A stretch of 64,000 nucleotides of DNA from Streptomyces sp. BA2. Its GTDB lineage: Bacteria; Actinomycetota; Actinomycetes; Streptomycetales; Streptomycetaceae. Positions 19,679-29,390 of this stretch are shown one piece after another. The stretch is taken from the NCBI RefSeq assembly GCF_009769735.1, contig NZ_WSRO01000002.1, positions 620,001 to 684,000 of the forward strand, in the 5' to 3' direction. Within the stretch, counting starts at the first letter, position 1, and each line of letters starts with the position of its first letter. The translations under genes and the position numbers were made by a program. A model generated the notes under the pieces. The model worked only from the letters and a program-made list of their open reading frames with translations. It searched no databases and had not been told where the DNA came from.

Positions 19679-20092
19679 ATGAGCGATCTTCTGGGACGGC
19701 TCCGCGGACGTGGGTGGCGGATGACCGCTCAACGCCGGGTGGTCGCCGAGGTACTCGACGGTGAACACGTCCATCTGACCGCGGACGAGGTGCTCGCGCG
19801 CGCCACGGACCGGCTGCCGGAGATCTCCCGTGCCACGGTCTACAACACCCTCGGTGAGCTGGTCTCCCTCGGCGAGGTGATCGAGGTCTCCACCGGCCGC
19901 GCGAAGCGGTACGACCCGAACGCCCACCACCCCCACCAGCACTTGGTGTGCTCGGGCTGCGGCGCCATCCGCGACGTACACCCCGGCGGCGACCCCCTGG
20001 CCGCGCTGCCGGACTCCGAACGCTTCGGCTTCACCGTGTCCGAGGCCGAGGTGACGTACCGCGGGGTGTGCCCGGACTGCGCCCGGAAGTGA
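19679..20092 (+). CDS. Fur family peroxide/iron-responsive repressor
   Basis: A 137-residue metalloregulator of the Fur superfamily (FurA/CatR group). The winged helix includes [14 protein letters not shown] and [19 protein letters not shown]. The metal-binding region has [13 protein letters not shown], and a second CxxC (CPDC) sits at the C-terminus, so a structural zinc site with four cysteines is present. Position opposite katG marks it as the katG repressor that loses DNA binding on oxidation. It probably autoregulates through the intergenic repeat. A VOC-protein gene follows after 46 nt with its own ribosome-binding site. Confidence 0.9.
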   Translation: MSDLLGRLRGRGWRMTAQRRVVAEVLDGEHVHLTADEVLARATDRLPEISRATVYNTLGELVSLGEVIEVSTGRAKRYDPNAHHPHQHLVCSGCGAIRDVHPGGDPLAALPDSERFGFTVSEAEVTYRGVCPDCARK

Positions 20093-20138
20093 CGGAACGC
20101 CTGAGGTCCGCTCGGCCCACGCCACAGGAGGCAGCGCC

Positions 20139-20570
20139 ATGACCGCTCTCGACTCCGCCATCCCCCGGTTCCACCTGGCCATGCCGGTCGACGACCTCGC
20201 CGCGGCGCGTCTCTTCTACGGCGAGGTCCTCGGCCTGGAGGAGGGCCGCAGCGCGGACACCTGGGTGGACTGGAATCTGCACGGCCACCAGTTCGTCACG
20301 CACCTCGCGCCGAAAGGCCCTCAGCGCATCCAGAACCCGGTCGACGGCCACGACGTCCCGGTGCCGCACTTCGGACTGATCCTGCCGGTCCCCGAGTTCC
20401 AGAAGCTCGCCGAGCGACTGCGTACGGCGGGCATCGAGTTCGTCATCGAACCGTACGTCCGCTTCGAGGGCCAGAAGGGCGAACAGCGGACGATGTTCCT
20501 CCTCGACCCCGCCGGCAACGCCCTGGAGTTCAAGGCGTTCGCCGACGACTCCCAGGTGTTCGCCACCTGA
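20139..20570 (+). CDS. VOC superfamily (glyoxalase/dioxygenase-like) protein
   Basis: A 143-residue single-chain protein with two beta-alpha-beta-beta-beta units of the vicinal oxygen chelate fold. The first unit opens with [24 protein letters not shown]; the second contains [18 protein letters not shown] and ends in [16 protein letters not shown]. Likely metal ligands are the first-strand His, a mid-chain His and the Glu of LEFK. Substrate cannot be assigned. A good AGGAGG precedes the ATG, and it may be cotranscribed with the fur gene. It ends 22 nt from the convergent acyl-CoA dehydrogenase gene. Confidence 0.75.
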   Translation: MTALDSAIPRFHLAMPVDDLAAARLFYGEVLGLEEGRSADTWVDWNLHGHQFVTHLAPKGPQRIQNPVDGHDVPVPHFGLILPVPEFQKLAERLRTAGIEFVIEPYVRFEGQKGEQRTMFLLDPAGNALEFKAFADDSQVFAT

Positions 20571-20592
20571 CCCCCTCCGCGACGGGCGCCGG

Positions 20593-22314
20593 CTACGGCG
20601 CCATCTCGTACTCCCCCGACAGTGCCTCGACGCGCTCCCACACCCGTGCCGAGCGCGCCTCGTCGACGACCGGGCGCCGTACCGCGCCAAGCGCCCAGTT
20701 CTGCTGGGCCTCGGTGGCGGAGTCCTTGCCGTGCAGTTCGACGGCGTGCGCGGAGAAGTCGCGTACGAGAACGGCGAACAGCTCGTCGAGCACGTCCTCG
20801 TCGAGACCGGTCAGGCGCGCCTGCTCAAGGATCAGCTGGCCGTGCACGACCAGCGCGAACAGCTGGCCGACGGCGAGGAGAAGGTCGAGGTCGCGGCTCT
20901 GCTCCTCGTCGGGGGCGGCCGTGGTGACGAACTCGCAGAGGGCGTCGGCCTGTTCGCGCAGACGGGCGACGTTCTGCACCTCGGCGTACGTGTCGTAGGC
21001 GGTGCGCCAGTCGTGGAAGCGGATGGCACCCAGCCCTCGGGCAGGGCCCTGCCGGAAGAGGAAGTCGTCGTCGGCCGCGTCCAGACGGGTCGGCACGGGC
21101 TCGTACGCGGCCGGGTTCAGCAGGTGGTTGCCCATGAACTTGAGGATCAGCGCGAGGTTGACGTGGACCGTGCCCTCCAGCTTGGGCAGGCCTCGGATCT
21201 CGACGGCCGCCTGCGCGAAGTAGTTGTCCTTCTCGAAGCCCTTGGCCGCGATGACGTCCCACATCAGGTCGATGACCTTCTCGCCCTCCGTGGTCACCTT
21301 CATCTTCGTCATGGGGTTGAAGAGGAGGTAGCGGCGGTCGTCGGGCCCGGCCGAGCGGAAATAGTCCACGGCGCGGTCGCTGAAGAGCTTCATCCCGACG
21401 AGGCGGACGTACGCGTCGGTCAGCTCGCGGCGCACGTGCGGGAAGGCGGTGACGGGGCGGCCGTAGAGGATGCGGTTGTGGGCATGGGTGACGGCCTCGT
21501 ACATCGCGTGCTCGCAGATGCCGATCGAGGCGGTGCAGAGGTTGAACTTGCCGACGTTGACGGTGTTGAGGGCGGCGTCGAAGGCAGCACGGCCGGTGTG
21601 CAGGACGTCGTCGGGGCCGACCGGGTAGTTCTCCAGGCGGAACTCACTCACGTACTTCGAGGAGTCGACGACGTTCTTGACCAGGTGGTACGCGTCGTGG
21701 CGGCTGTCGGCGGCGAAGAAGACGTAGCCGTCGGGGCCCTCGACGTCGGTGCGGCGGCCGAAGACGGAGACGAGCCCGGCCGCGTTGCCGTTGCCGATGT
21801 AGTACTTGGAGCCGCTGGCCAGGAAGCCGCCGTTGCCGTCGGGCTCCAGGAGCATGTCGGTGGAGTAGATGTCGGCGCCGTGGGTCTTCTCGGACAGACC
21901 GAAGGCGAACACCTCACCCTGGGAGAGGAGTTCGGCCGCGCGCGTGCGGGCTGCGGCGTTCTCGCTCTGCCAGACCGGGCCGAGGCCGAGGATGGTGACC
22001 TGCCACGCGTACCAGTAGTCGAGCCCGTAGAAGCCGAAGATCTCGTTGAGGGCGGCGATCCGGGCGGTGTCCCAGCGCTTGTCCTGCTGCCCGTCCGCGG
22101 CGGAGGCCGGGGTGAGGAAGGTCGCGAACAGCCCTTCCTTGGCGGAGAACTCGAGGAAATCGGCCAGCCAGGCGCGGTCGCGGTAGTCCTCGATCAGCCG
22201 GCGCTTGCCACGGGCCTCGAACCAGTCGACGGTCGCGCGCAGCAGCCTGCGGGTCTCGGGGTCGAAGTGCTTCGGGTCGTAGGTGCGCGGGTTGAACAGC
22301 AGCGGGTCGGCCAT
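20593..22314 (-). CDS. Acyl-CoA dehydrogenase family flavoprotein
   Basis: A 573-residue FAD enzyme of the acyl-CoA dehydrogenase/oxidase superfamily, longer than the 380-residue core owing to extra C-terminal helices. The middle domain shows FAFGLSEKTHGADIYSTDM and ASGSKYYIGNGNAAGLVSVFGR; helical parts include MYEAVTHAHNRILYGRPV and a C-terminal ALGAVRRPVVDEARSARVWE. It is expected to introduce an alpha-beta double bond in an acyl-CoA or related thioester. It lies 73 nt downstream of a PadR gene in the same direction, so the pair probably forms an autoregulated operon. Confidence 0.82.
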   Translation of the reverse strand: MADPLLFNPRTYDPKHFDPETRRLLRATVDWFEARGKRRLIEDYRDRAWLADFLEFSAKEGLFATFLTPASAADGQQDKRWDTARIAALNEIFGFYGLDYWYAWQVTILGLGPVWQSENAAARTRAAELLSQGEVFAFGLSEKTHGADIYSTDMLLEPDGNGGFLASGSKYYIGNGNAAGLVSVFGRRTDVEGPDGYVFFAADSRHDAYHLVKNVVDSSKYVSEFRLENYPVGPDDVLHTGRAAFDAALNTVNVGKFNLCTASIGICEHAMYEAVTHAHNRILYGRPVTAFPHVRRELTDAYVRLVGMKLFSDRAVDYFRSAGPDDRRYLLFNPMTKMKVTTEGEKVIDLMWDVIAAKGFEKDNYFAQAAVEIRGLPKLEGTVHVNLALILKFMGNHLLNPAAYEPVPTRLDAADDDFLFRQGPARGLGAIRFHDWRTAYDTYAEVQNVARLREQADALCEFVTTAAPDEEQSRDLDLLLAVGQLFALVVHGQLILEQARLTGLDEDVLDELFAVLVRDFSAHAVELHGKDSATEAQQNWALGAVRRPVVDEARSARVWERVEALSGEYEMAP

Positions 22315-22387
22315 GGGTGTTCGCCTTTCCGGATCGGGAGGTTCGGTGAGGGGTGGTGAGGTGGAGCGGATGGAGCGTCCGGCCGGT

Positions 22388-22945
22388 TCAGTCCTTGCGG
22401 CCGAGCCGGTGGAGGGTGGCGAGCACGTCGTCCAGCCAGGCGAGCGTCATCCGTTCGTACGCGATGCCTCCGCGCAGCACGACATGCTGGAGCTCCTGTC
22501 CGGCGTCGGGCGTGGAGGGCGCTTCGGGGCCGGTGAAGTCACGCAGCTCCCCCGCGAGATAGCGTGCGAGCCGGTCGGTGTGCGCCTGGCGGTGCCGCTC
22601 GACCTCGCGGATCAGTGCGACCGGGTCGTCGAAGGCCGCGCCGCGGATCTTCACGGCGAGCTCGTGTCGCACGCTCTCGGGTTCGATCGGCTCGTGCAGC
22701 CACCGGGAGAGCGCGGACCGCCCGAGGGCGGCGACGGAGTACTCCTTCTTGTCCGGCCGGGCCTGCTGCGGCACCTCGCGGACATCGATCCACCCGTCGC
22801 TCTCCATGCGCTTGAGAACGCGGTAGATCTGCTGGTGGGTGGCGGTCCAGAAGTAGCCGATGGACCGCTCGAACCGCCGGGCGAGCTCATAGCCGGAGCC
22901 CGGCTTCTCCAACAGCGAGACGAGGATCGCGTGCTCTAGCGCCAT
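22388..22945 (-). CDS. PadR family transcriptional regulator
   Basis: A 185-residue regulator. The N-terminal winged helix begins MALEHAILVSLLEKPGSGYELARRF and contains FWTATHQQIYRVLKRMESDGW, the PadR DNA-reading pattern. The C-terminal part is the helical PadR_C dimerisation domain with RQAHTDRLARYL. A perfect palindrome 13 nt upstream is almost certainly its operator. It would repress its own gene and the acyl-CoA dehydrogenase gene until an unknown ligand binds. Confidence 0.88.
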   Translation of the reverse strand: MALEHAILVSLLEKPGSGYELARRFERSIGYFWTATHQQIYRVLKRMESDGWIDVREVPQQARPDKKEYSVAALGRSALSRWLHEPIEPESVRHELAVKIRGAAFDDPVALIREVERHRQAHTDRLARYLAGELRDFTGPEAPSTPDAGQELQHVVLRGGIAYERMTLAWLDDVLATLHRLGRKD

Positions 22946-22958
22946 ACCCCGATCCTGC

Positions 22959-22976
22959 TATGCAACTCGTTGCATA
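22959..22976. promoter_or_regulatory. Palindromic PadR operator
   Basis: TATGCAAC-TC-GTTGCATA is a perfect 8+8 palindrome with a 2-nt centre, just upstream of the PadR start and in the right place to block its promoter. The rest of 22946-23050 shows nothing else. Confidence 0.75.
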
Positions 22977-23050
22977 AACAAGTGGAGCCGCCCTGGTGAG
23001 ACACGGGTCACCCGGGCTGCCGGGCGCTCCAGCGCTTCGGCCGCCGCCGG

Positions 23051-23932
23051 TCAGTCCGGCATCGACTCCAGGAACGCGGCAGCCGCCGGGGAGTTCCGCG
23101 TCCGGCTCCACACAAGACGCTCCTCGCGGACCGGCCCGTCCTTCACCGGCATCACCGCCAGCCGGGGAAGCCGCGGCACGAGGCGTGACGGAAGCAGCGC
23201 GATGCCGAGCCCGCCACGCACCAGATCGGCGAAGAACTCAAGCCCCTTGGCCTCGAACGCCACCTCACGCCGCAGCCCCGCGGCCTGGAACGCCTCGTCG
23301 GTCTGCGCCCGCGCCGCGATGCCCGCCGGAAAGTCCACGAACACCTCGTCCGCGAGCCGCTCAAGCGGCAGCGCCTCGCCCGACGCCTCGACCGCCAGCG
23401 GGTGGTCGAGGGCGGCCACCGCCACATGGCGGTCGACCACGAGCGTCCGGCTGCCGAGGCCGGGGTCGTCCGTACGGAACGAGGGCGGCACCCCCAGGAA
23501 CGCCAGGTCGAGGCCCCCCTCGCGCACCGCGCGCACCAGGGCCTCGCTCATGCCGTCGATCAGCCGCATCGTGACCTGCGGGTACGTGGCGTGGTAGGCC
23601 CGCATCAGCTCCGGCACGTCGACCGCCGTCACGGTCGAGATCGCCCCGATGGCCAGGCGCCCCCTGATCTCGCCGGTGGCCGCCGCGACCTCGGCCCGCG
23701 CCCTCTCCGATGCCTCCAGCGCCTGCCGCGCGGCGGGCAGGAAAGCCTCGCCCGCCGCCGTGAGCGCCACCCGTCGGCTCGTCCGCTCGAACAACCGCGC
23801 CCCGAGCTCCTTCTCCAGCTTCCCGATCTGATGGCTGAGCGCGGACTGCACCACCAGACACCGCTCGGCGGCCCGGGTGAACCCACCCGTCTCGGCGACG
23901 GCGACGACATAGCGCAACTGCTGCAACTCCAT
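23051..23932 (-). CDS. LysR family transcriptional regulator
   Basis: A 293-residue regulator. The N-terminal helix-turn-helix is MELQQLRYVVAVAETGGFTRAAERCLVVQSALSHQIGKLEKELG; the C-terminal effector domain has two alpha/beta lobes, with GLDLAFLGVP and DLVRGGLGIALLPSR. The ATG at 23932 directly opens the conserved LQQLRY motif, so upstream in-frame codons are not used. It is divergent from an MFS transporter with an 80-nt gap, a classic LysR activator layout. Confidence 0.9.
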   Translation of the reverse strand: MELQQLRYVVAVAETGGFTRAAERCLVVQSALSHQIGKLEKELGARLFERTSRRVALTAAGEAFLPAARQALEASERARAEVAAATGEIRGRLAIGAISTVTAVDVPELMRAYHATYPQVTMRLIDGMSEALVRAVREGGLDLAFLGVPPSFRTDDPGLGSRTLVVDRHVAVAALDHPLAVEASGEALPLERLADEVFVDFPAGIAARAQTDEAFQAAGLRREVAFEAKGLEFFADLVRGGLGIALLPSRLVPRLPRLAVMPVKDGPVREERLVWSRTRNSPAAAAFLESMPD

Positions 23933-24012
23933 GCGATTCATCGTGCTTCGCGATTGTTCGCATGACAAGGATGTGTTGGACTCATCAATGAGGTCGGCCC
24001 AGGCTGACTCCC

Positions 24013-25236
24013 ATGACACAGACGGGACTTCACCACCCTCGCGCGACGGATCCGGAGGAACACGACGCCCCGCGCCGCGGCCTGCTGCTCCTCATGGCCG
24101 TCGCCACCGGTCTGTCCGCCGCGGGGAACTACATCGCCCAGCCGCTGCTCGACCTCATATCCCACGACCTCCAGCTCGGCAGCGTCCTGGCGGGACTCGT
24201 CGTCACCGCGTCACAGGCGGGGTACGCGCTCGGTCTTCTGCTGCTCGTCCCGCTCGGCGACGTCATCGACCGGCGCCGCCTCGCGGTGACCCTGTTCCTG
24301 GCCACCGCGCTCTTCCTCGGCGTCTCGGCCCTCGCCCCCAGCGGCCCGGTCCTCCTCGCCGGCACCGTCCTCGCGGCCCTCACCTCCGTCGGCGCCCAGG
24401 TCGTCGTCGCGCACGCCGCCGCTCTCGCCACCGCCGCGACCCGTGGCCGCGCCGTCGCCACCGTCATGTCGGGCGTCCTGCTCGGCGGCCTGCTGGCCCG
24501 CACCGCCGCGGGCGGCCTGTCCGAACTGGGCGGCTGGCGCACCGCGTACTGGGTCCTCGCCGCGCTCATGGCGGGCGCGGCCGCCACACTGCACCGCCGC
24601 CTGCCGTACCTCGCGGTCACCGCCGATCTGCGCTACCCGGCCCTGCTGCGCTCCACTCTCTCCTTGCTGCGCGAGGAGAGAGTGCTGCGCCGCCGATCCC
24701 TGCTCGGCGCTCTGTCCTTCGCGTCGTACAGCGTCCAACTCACCGCGCTCACCTTCCTGTTGGCCGGGTCCCCCTTCAATTGGTCCGCGCCCGCGATCGG
24801 CCTGTTCGGCCTGTTCGGCGCCGTGGGCATCCTGTCGATGACGTTCGCGGCGCGCCTCAGCGACAGCGGCCGCGTCCACCTGGTGACCGGCGGCGCGACC
24901 GCCCTGCTGCTCACCGGCTGGCTGATCCTGCTGGCGGGAGGAAGTTCCCTGGTCTGGCTCGCGGTCGGTGTCATCGCCCTGAACATCGGCCAACAGGCGG
25001 TGCTCAACAGCAGCCAGACCCTCCTGTTCGCGCTCAACGCCGAGGCCCGCAACCGCATCAACTCGGCGTTCTCGACGAGCCTTTTCCTCGGCGGCGCACT
25101 GGGCTCCGCACTCGCGTCCGTCGTCTGGGCGGCCGCTGGCTGGTCCGGCGTCTGCGCCCTCGGCGCGGCCCTGGCCACCGGCGCCGTCGCCGTGTGGGCG
25201 CGGGACCTACGTAGTGGCCGGCTGGGTCTCCCGTGA
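24013..25236 (+). CDS. MFS transporter (12-TM drug/metabolite exporter type)
   Basis: A 407-residue membrane transporter with 12 predicted helices in two halves. The loop 2-3 motif reads PLGDVIDRRRLAVTLFL, and the sequence resembles the YnfM/YgaY group of exporters. The start is the ATG 11 nt after GGCTGAC, with a weak ribosome-binding site. Control by the divergent LysR is likely; the short inverted repeat CTCAT-CA-ATGAG near 23982 is one candidate site. The substrate is unknown. Confidence 0.85.
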   Translation: MTQTGLHHPRATDPEEHDAPRRGLLLLMAVATGLSAAGNYIAQPLLDLISHDLQLGSVLAGLVVTASQAGYALGLLLLVPLGDVIDRRRLAVTLFLATALFLGVSALAPSGPVLLAGTVLAALTSVGAQVVVAHAAALATAATRGRAVATVMSGVLLGGLLARTAAGGLSELGGWRTAYWVLAALMAGAAATLHRRLPYLAVTADLRYPALLRSTLSLLREERVLRRRSLLGALSFASYSVQLTALTFLLAGSPFNWSAPAIGLFGLFGAVGILSMTFAARLSDSGRVHLVTGGATALLLTGWLILLAGGSSLVWLAVGVIALNIGQQAVLNSSQTLLFALNAEARNRINSAFSTSLFLGGALGSALASVVWAAAGWSGVCALGAALATGAVAVWARDLRSGRLGLP

Positions 25237-25266
25237 CCGGACCGTACGGCGGGCGCTCGGGGCGGG

Positions 25267-26127
25267 TCAGATGCGGTCGGCGGCGATGAGGAGGTAGTGG
25301 AAGCTGCCTTCGCGGTACGCGGTCAGGAAGGGTTCCTCGATGCCGGTGGCGAGCGAGGACTTGGCCCGCAGTTCCCAGTAGGGGATGGTCGCGGCGGTCA
25401 GGTCGACGACGTTGATGGGGACAAGGCCGTTGGCCGCAAGTGCCTTGAAGTACGCGCCGCGGGAGTGGATGTTGCAGGTGTAGTGCTCGTCGATGCGGCT
25501 GACCGCCTTGGAGCGGCCACCGGTCACGTCGTTGTAGCAGCCGGTGATGCAGACGTAGCGCCCGCCGTGGACCAGCAGCCGGGAGTACTCGGCGAAGAGC
25601 GGTAACAGGTCCACGTACATGGTGGACTCGTTGTTCCAGATCCCTTGGAAGGCACCGGCCGGGAGGCCCGTGTTCAGCATGTTGCGGAAGTGGTAGCCCA
25701 CCTTCGCGGCCACGCCACGCTTACGGGCCTGGTCGTTGGCGAATTCGACCTGTGACTCGGAGATGGAGACGCCGTCGACCCGGCAGCGGAAGCGCTGATG
25801 GGCCATGATGCTGGTGCCGCCCCGGCCGCAGCCGGAGTCGAGCAGGCGGTGGCCGGGCTCGATGGCCCCCAAGTGGTCGAGGAGGACGTCCGCCTGCGCC
25901 GACTCCAGACGGTGCATCTCCTCGATGACGTGCTCGTCCCGGGTCTCCTCCGGGCCGTCCAGCACGGACAGGTCCCAGTCGCCGATCCCGTAGTGGTGGT
26001 GGTAGAGGCCGTCGACATCGCCGAGGCGGAGGTTGACCGGGTCCTTCTCGTTGTTCCAGTAGTCCGCGACCGCCCGCTGGTAGGCGGTGCGCACCACGCG
26101 GGCAGAGGCATCCGGAGTCACCGTCAT
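25267..26127 (-). CDS. Geranyl diphosphate 2-C-methyltransferase (2-MIB pathway)
   Basis: A 286-residue SAM-dependent C-methyltransferase that converts GPP to 2-methyl-GPP, the first committed step of 2-methylisoborneol biosynthesis. Family features are YWNNEKDPVNLRLGDVDGLYHHHYGIGDWD near the N-terminus, the SAM motif RLLDSGCGRGGTSI, and the IWNNESTMYV active-site region. It lies 19 nt after the encapsulin gene with AAGGAG before its ATG, so the two are cotranscribed. The terpene synthase that uses its product is encoded divergently just beyond. Confidence 0.93.
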   Translation of the reverse strand: MTVTPDASARVVRTAYQRAVADYWNNEKDPVNLRLGDVDGLYHHHYGIGDWDLSVLDGPEETRDEHVIEEMHRLESAQADVLLDHLGAIEPGHRLLDSGCGRGGTSIMAHQRFRCRVDGVSISESQVEFANDQARKRGVAAKVGYHFRNMLNTGLPAGAFQGIWNNESTMYVDLLPLFAEYSRLLVHGGRYVCITGCYNDVTGGRSKAVSRIDEHYTCNIHSRGAYFKALAANGLVPINVVDLTAATIPYWELRAKSSLATGIEEPFLTAYREGSFHYLLIAADRI

Positions 26128-26146
26128 CGTGAGAGCTCCTTCGGTG

Positions 26147-27574
26147 TCAGGCGGGCGTCCGGGCGACCTCGACGTTCTCCAGGACTCCGACCGCGTCGGG
26201 GACGAGCACGGCCGCCGAGTAATAGGCGCTGACCAGGTAGGAGATGACGGCCTGGTCGTTGATGCCCATGAACCGCACGTTCAGACCCGGCTCGTACTCG
26301 TCGGGTATCCCCGTCTGGCGCAGGCCGACCACCCCCTCCGCCTCCTCGCCCGTACGCATCGCCAGGATGGAGGTGGCGCCCTCGGCGGAGACCTCCAGTT
26401 TTCCCAGGGGGTAGATCGGCACCCCGCGCCATGCGGGCAGCCGGTGGCCGCCGACCTCGGTGTCGCCGAAGTAGATGCCCCGCTTGTTGCATTCACGGCC
26501 GAAGGCGGCGACGGCACGCGGGTGCGCGAAGAACGCCCTGGTCTGGCGCCGCATGCTCAGCAGCTCGTCGAAGTCGTCAGGCGTGGGCGGCCCGGAGTGG
26601 GTGGAGATGCGCTGGCCGTAGTCGGCGTTGTGCAGCAGGCCGAACTCCCGGTTGTTGACCAGTTCGTACTCCTGGCGCTCGCGCAGCGCCTCGATGGTCA
26701 GCCGCAGCTGCTGTTCGACCTGGTTCATGGGGTCGTTGTAGAGGTCGGCGACCCGAGTGTGGATCTTCAGGACCGTCTGGGCCACACTCAACTCGTACTC
26801 GCGGGGCGCGAGTTCGTAGTCCACGAAGGTACCCGGCAGCGCAGGCTCGCCCGCATGCCCGGCCGCGAGCGCGATGTCGGCCTCACCGCGCTTGTTGCGC
26901 GGCCGCTCCCCCTCGGCCTGACGCTGCCGCACGTGGGTCCGCAGCCCCTCGCTCTGCCCCGCGACCTCCTCGTACGCCTGCCGGGGCAGCACCAGCACGG
27001 TGCACGCGGTGACCGCACGCGTCGTGAACTCCCAGTCGCCGGGCTCGTCCGCGACCACCTGCCCGCCGAAGAACCCGCCGTCGGCGAGCATCCCGAGCCG
27101 GGTCTCCTCGCCGTACTTGCCGGTCCCGGTCATCTCCACCTTGCCATGCGCGATCAGGTAGACGTGGTCGGCCGGCCGCCCCGCCTGGGCGAGCACCTCT
27201 CCCGGCGCCAGCTCCCGCTGCTGGAACCGCTCGGCCAGCGCCCGCAGCACCTCGGGATCGTCGTAGCCGCGCAACAGCGACAGCTCGCCCAGTTCCGCGG
27301 GGACGACGCGGACCTCGGCACCCTCCTGGACGAAGGTCACCCGACCGTCGCCGACCGCGTACACCAGGCGCCGGTTCACCCGGTACGTGCCGCCGCCCAC
27401 CTCCACCCAGGGCAGCGTCCGCAGCAGCCAGCGGGAGCTGATGTTCTGCATCTGCGGAACGGTCTTGGTGGTGGTCGCCAGATTGCGTGCGGCTGCTATG
27501 CCCAGGCTCAACTGCTCCTGCCCCGCGCTCTGTTCGGGTTGCTCCGGCTGCTCGGCCGACGCTGCGGTCGCCAT
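26147..27574 (-). CDS. Family 2B encapsulin shell protein with cyclic nucleotide-binding domain
   Basis: A 475-residue shell protein expected to self-assemble into an icosahedral nanocompartment around the 2-methylisoborneol synthase. The HK97-type fold is split by a cyclic nucleotide-binding insertion at about residues 90-215, with [33 protein letters not shown] and [14 protein letters not shown]. Downstream shell segments include [31 protein letters not shown] and a C-terminus of [27 protein letters not shown]. Older annotations call such proteins Crp-like or EshA-like. ATG 27574 has a good AAGGGAACCAGG upstream. Whether it binds a nucleotide is unknown. Confidence 0.9.
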   Translation of the reverse strand: MATAASAEQPEQPEQSAGQEQLSLGIAAARNLATTTKTVPQMQNISSRWLLRTLPWVEVGGGTYRVNRRLVYAVGDGRVTFVQEGAEVRVVPAELGELSLLRGYDDPEVLRALAERFQQRELAPGEVLAQAGRPADHVYLIAHGKVEMTGTGKYGEETRLGMLADGGFFGGQVVADEPGDWEFTTRAVTACTVLVLPRQAYEEVAGQSEGLRTHVRQRQAEGERPRNKRGEADIALAAGHAGEPALPGTFVDYELAPREYELSVAQTVLKIHTRVADLYNDPMNQVEQQLRLTIEALRERQEYELVNNREFGLLHNADYGQRISTHSGPPTPDDFDELLSMRRQTRAFFAHPRAVAAFGRECNKRGIYFGDTEVGGHRLPAWRGVPIYPLGKLEVSAEGATSILAMRTGEEAEGVVGLRQTGIPDEYEPGLNVRFMGINDQAVISYLVSAYYSAAVLVPDAVGVLENVEVARTPA

Positions 27575-27880
27575 CCTGGTTCCCTTCCACGGCACTGCGT
27601 TGCTGGGAGCTGCGCGCCGCAAGTGAAGCAGCGCGCCATGACGTCGGTCGAGAGCGGCCCCAGGCCCACACCACGCGTTTGCGCCAGAGTCCTCACTTCC
27701 CGGATACGCTGCACAAACAGCCTGTGATCCGCTGTGGGAGCGGCAGCCTCCGCGTCCGAGGACGGCCGGAATCGAGCGAGCCGCCTTGTTGCGCCCCGAG
27801 TGCCGTGCTATCCCTGCGTCGACGACCGAGAAGCCCTTGAGGACCGAGTCGAGCCGATTCTCCCGTGGACGGAGTTGCGG
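27575..27880. other. Divergent control region of the 2-MIB module
   Basis: This 306-nt interval separates the leftward encapsulin/methyltransferase operon from the rightward synthase. It must contain both promoters. I see no clean -35/-10 pair, palindrome or small gene. The in-frame extension upstream of the synthase ATG lacks a ribosome-binding site. Confidence 0.5.
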
Positions 27881-29053
27881 ATGAAGGCGCCCATTCCCGG
27901 AACGCGTACGACTGACGGACCCACTCAGGCTCTTCCCTCACCCCGGCTGCTGGCGCGGATACTCTCTGGCCCTTCCGGTCTCGGGACCGGCTCCCTGCGC
28001 CTCGCACCGGTCACGGAACCGGACACGGAACCGGACGCGGAACCTCCATCGGAGACCCGCTCGGCGCCTGAGCCGTCCTCTCGACGGATCGAGGGCCTCT
28101 ACTGCCCGCCGGCCGTACGGGACGACCGCGCGCTCGCCGACGAGATCAACCACCGGCTCGTCGAGTGGGCCGAGCAGGAGGTGGGCCTCTACCCGGGCAC
28201 CGAGCACCGGGAGGCGCTCGTCGGCTTCGACCCGGGGCGGTCGGTGGTCCTGTGCCACCCGGACGCACCGGGCATCGAGCACCTCATGGCCGCGGCACGC
28301 CTGCTGGTCGGCGAGAACGCCGTGGACGACTACTTCTGCGAAGCGGAGTACGGCGGCCACGCGGACCGGCGCGGCGCGGCACTCGCGGTCGCCCAGTCCG
28401 CGATAGACCCGGCTCACAACACACCGCGCTACGAAGCCGATTGGCGGTCCGGAGTGGAATCCCACCCGGCCCTGCGCTCGATGCGGTCGGCCATGGACCA
28501 CTTCCGGGTCCTTGCCACCCCGGCCCAGGCACACCGCTACCGGCACGACATCGCCGGTCTCTACCTCGGCTACAACGCCGAGGGCGACTGCATCACCCAG
28601 CGCCGCACACCGGCGGTGTGGGAGTACCTGGTGCAGCGGCAGTTCAACAGCTTCCGTCCGTGTCTGACCATCACCGACGCCGTCGGCGGCTACGAGCTGC
28701 CCGCCCACCTCTTCGCCGAGCCCGCCGTACAGCGCGCCGTCGCCCTGTCCTCGAACGCCGCGACCCTCTGCAACGACCTCTACTCGGTGCGCAAGGAGCA
28801 GCAGAGCGAACGCTTCCACTACAGCCTGCCGACCGTGATCGCCGCCGAGGAGAAGTGTTCCATCGAGGAGGCCTTCCAGAAGGCGATCGAGGTCCACAAC
28901 GACGTCGTCCACCTCTTCGAGGAGCAGGCCGCCGCGCTCTCGACCACCGACCCACTCGTCGCCCGCTTCATGACGGGCCTGTCGAACTGGGTCGGCGGCA
29001 ACCACGAATGGCACGCGGGGAATGTCGGCACGCGGTACGCGACTTCGCCCTGA
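27881..29053 (+). CDS. 2-Methylisoborneol synthase (encapsulin cargo)
   Basis: A 390-residue class I terpene cyclase that turns 2-methyl-GPP into the earthy odorant 2-methylisoborneol. The aspartate-rich motif is VDDYFCEAE (148-156) and the NSE triad is NDLYSVRKE (298-306), both intact. Residues 1-72 are disordered-looking, rich in Pro, Glu and Thr ([10 protein letters not shown]), and carry [16 protein letters not shown], a candidate shell-loading motif. The ATG at 27881 follows GGAG by 6 nt. In many streptomycetes the encapsulin, synthase and methyltransferase genes are codirectional; here the synthase is divergent. Confidence 0.93.
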   Translation: MKAPIPGTRTTDGPTQALPSPRLLARILSGPSGLGTGSLRLAPVTEPDTEPDAEPPSETRSAPEPSSRRIEGLYCPPAVRDDRALADEINHRLVEWAEQEVGLYPGTEHREALVGFDPGRSVVLCHPDAPGIEHLMAAARLLVGENAVDDYFCEAEYGGHADRRGAALAVAQSAIDPAHNTPRYEADWRSGVESHPALRSMRSAMDHFRVLATPAQAHRYRHDIAGLYLGYNAEGDCITQRRTPAVWEYLVQRQFNSFRPCLTITDAVGGYELPAHLFAEPAVQRAVALSSNAATLCNDLYSVRKEQQSERFHYSLPTVIAAEEKCSIEEAFQKAIEVHNDVVHLFEEQAAALSTTDPLVARFMTGLSNWVGGNHEWHAGNVGTRYATSP

Positions 29054-29063
29054 CGCGACCAGC

Positions 29064-29390
29064 TCAGCTCACCGCGTTCCGCACGAGCGCCGCGATCCGC
29101 GCCTCGCCCTCGGAGGTCAGCTCCGTCAGGGCGTACGAGGCCGGCCACATGGCGCCGTCGTCGAGGTTCGCCTTGTCGCTGAAGCCGAACGTCGCGTACC
29201 TCGCGCTGAACTTCTGCGCGCTCTGGAAGAAGCAGACGACCTTGCCGTCCTTGGCGTACGAGGGCATCCCGTACCAGAGCTTCGGCGACAGCTCCGGCAC
29301 GCTCTCCTTGATCACGGCATGGATCCGCTCGGCCATGACGCGGTCCGATTCCTGCATCTCGGCGATCTTCGCGACGACGGCGGCGACCCG
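29064..29390 (-). pseudogene. 5'-truncated DUF1801 (YdhG-like) gene remnant
   Basis: The reading frame encodes the C-terminal ~107 residues of a DUF1801 domain protein: [39 protein letters not shown], then [20 protein letters not shown]. Family members have roughly 35-45 further N-terminal residues. Here homology stops near 29390 and the frame runs into unrelated sequence without a start codon preceded by a ribosome-binding site. The gene therefore lost its 5' end at the same place where the neighbouring TPR gene lost its own. Confidence 0.65.

Noticed and set aside
20731..22359. A 542-codon frame antisense to the acyl-CoA dehydrogenase
   Set aside because: No motif or start signal; it mirrors a well-conserved flavoprotein gene.
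26147..27574. Crp/Fnr-type transcription factor
   Set aside because: It has a cyclic nucleotide-binding domain but no helix-turn-helix; the flanking sequence is encapsulin shell, and the genes around it are 2-MIB genes.
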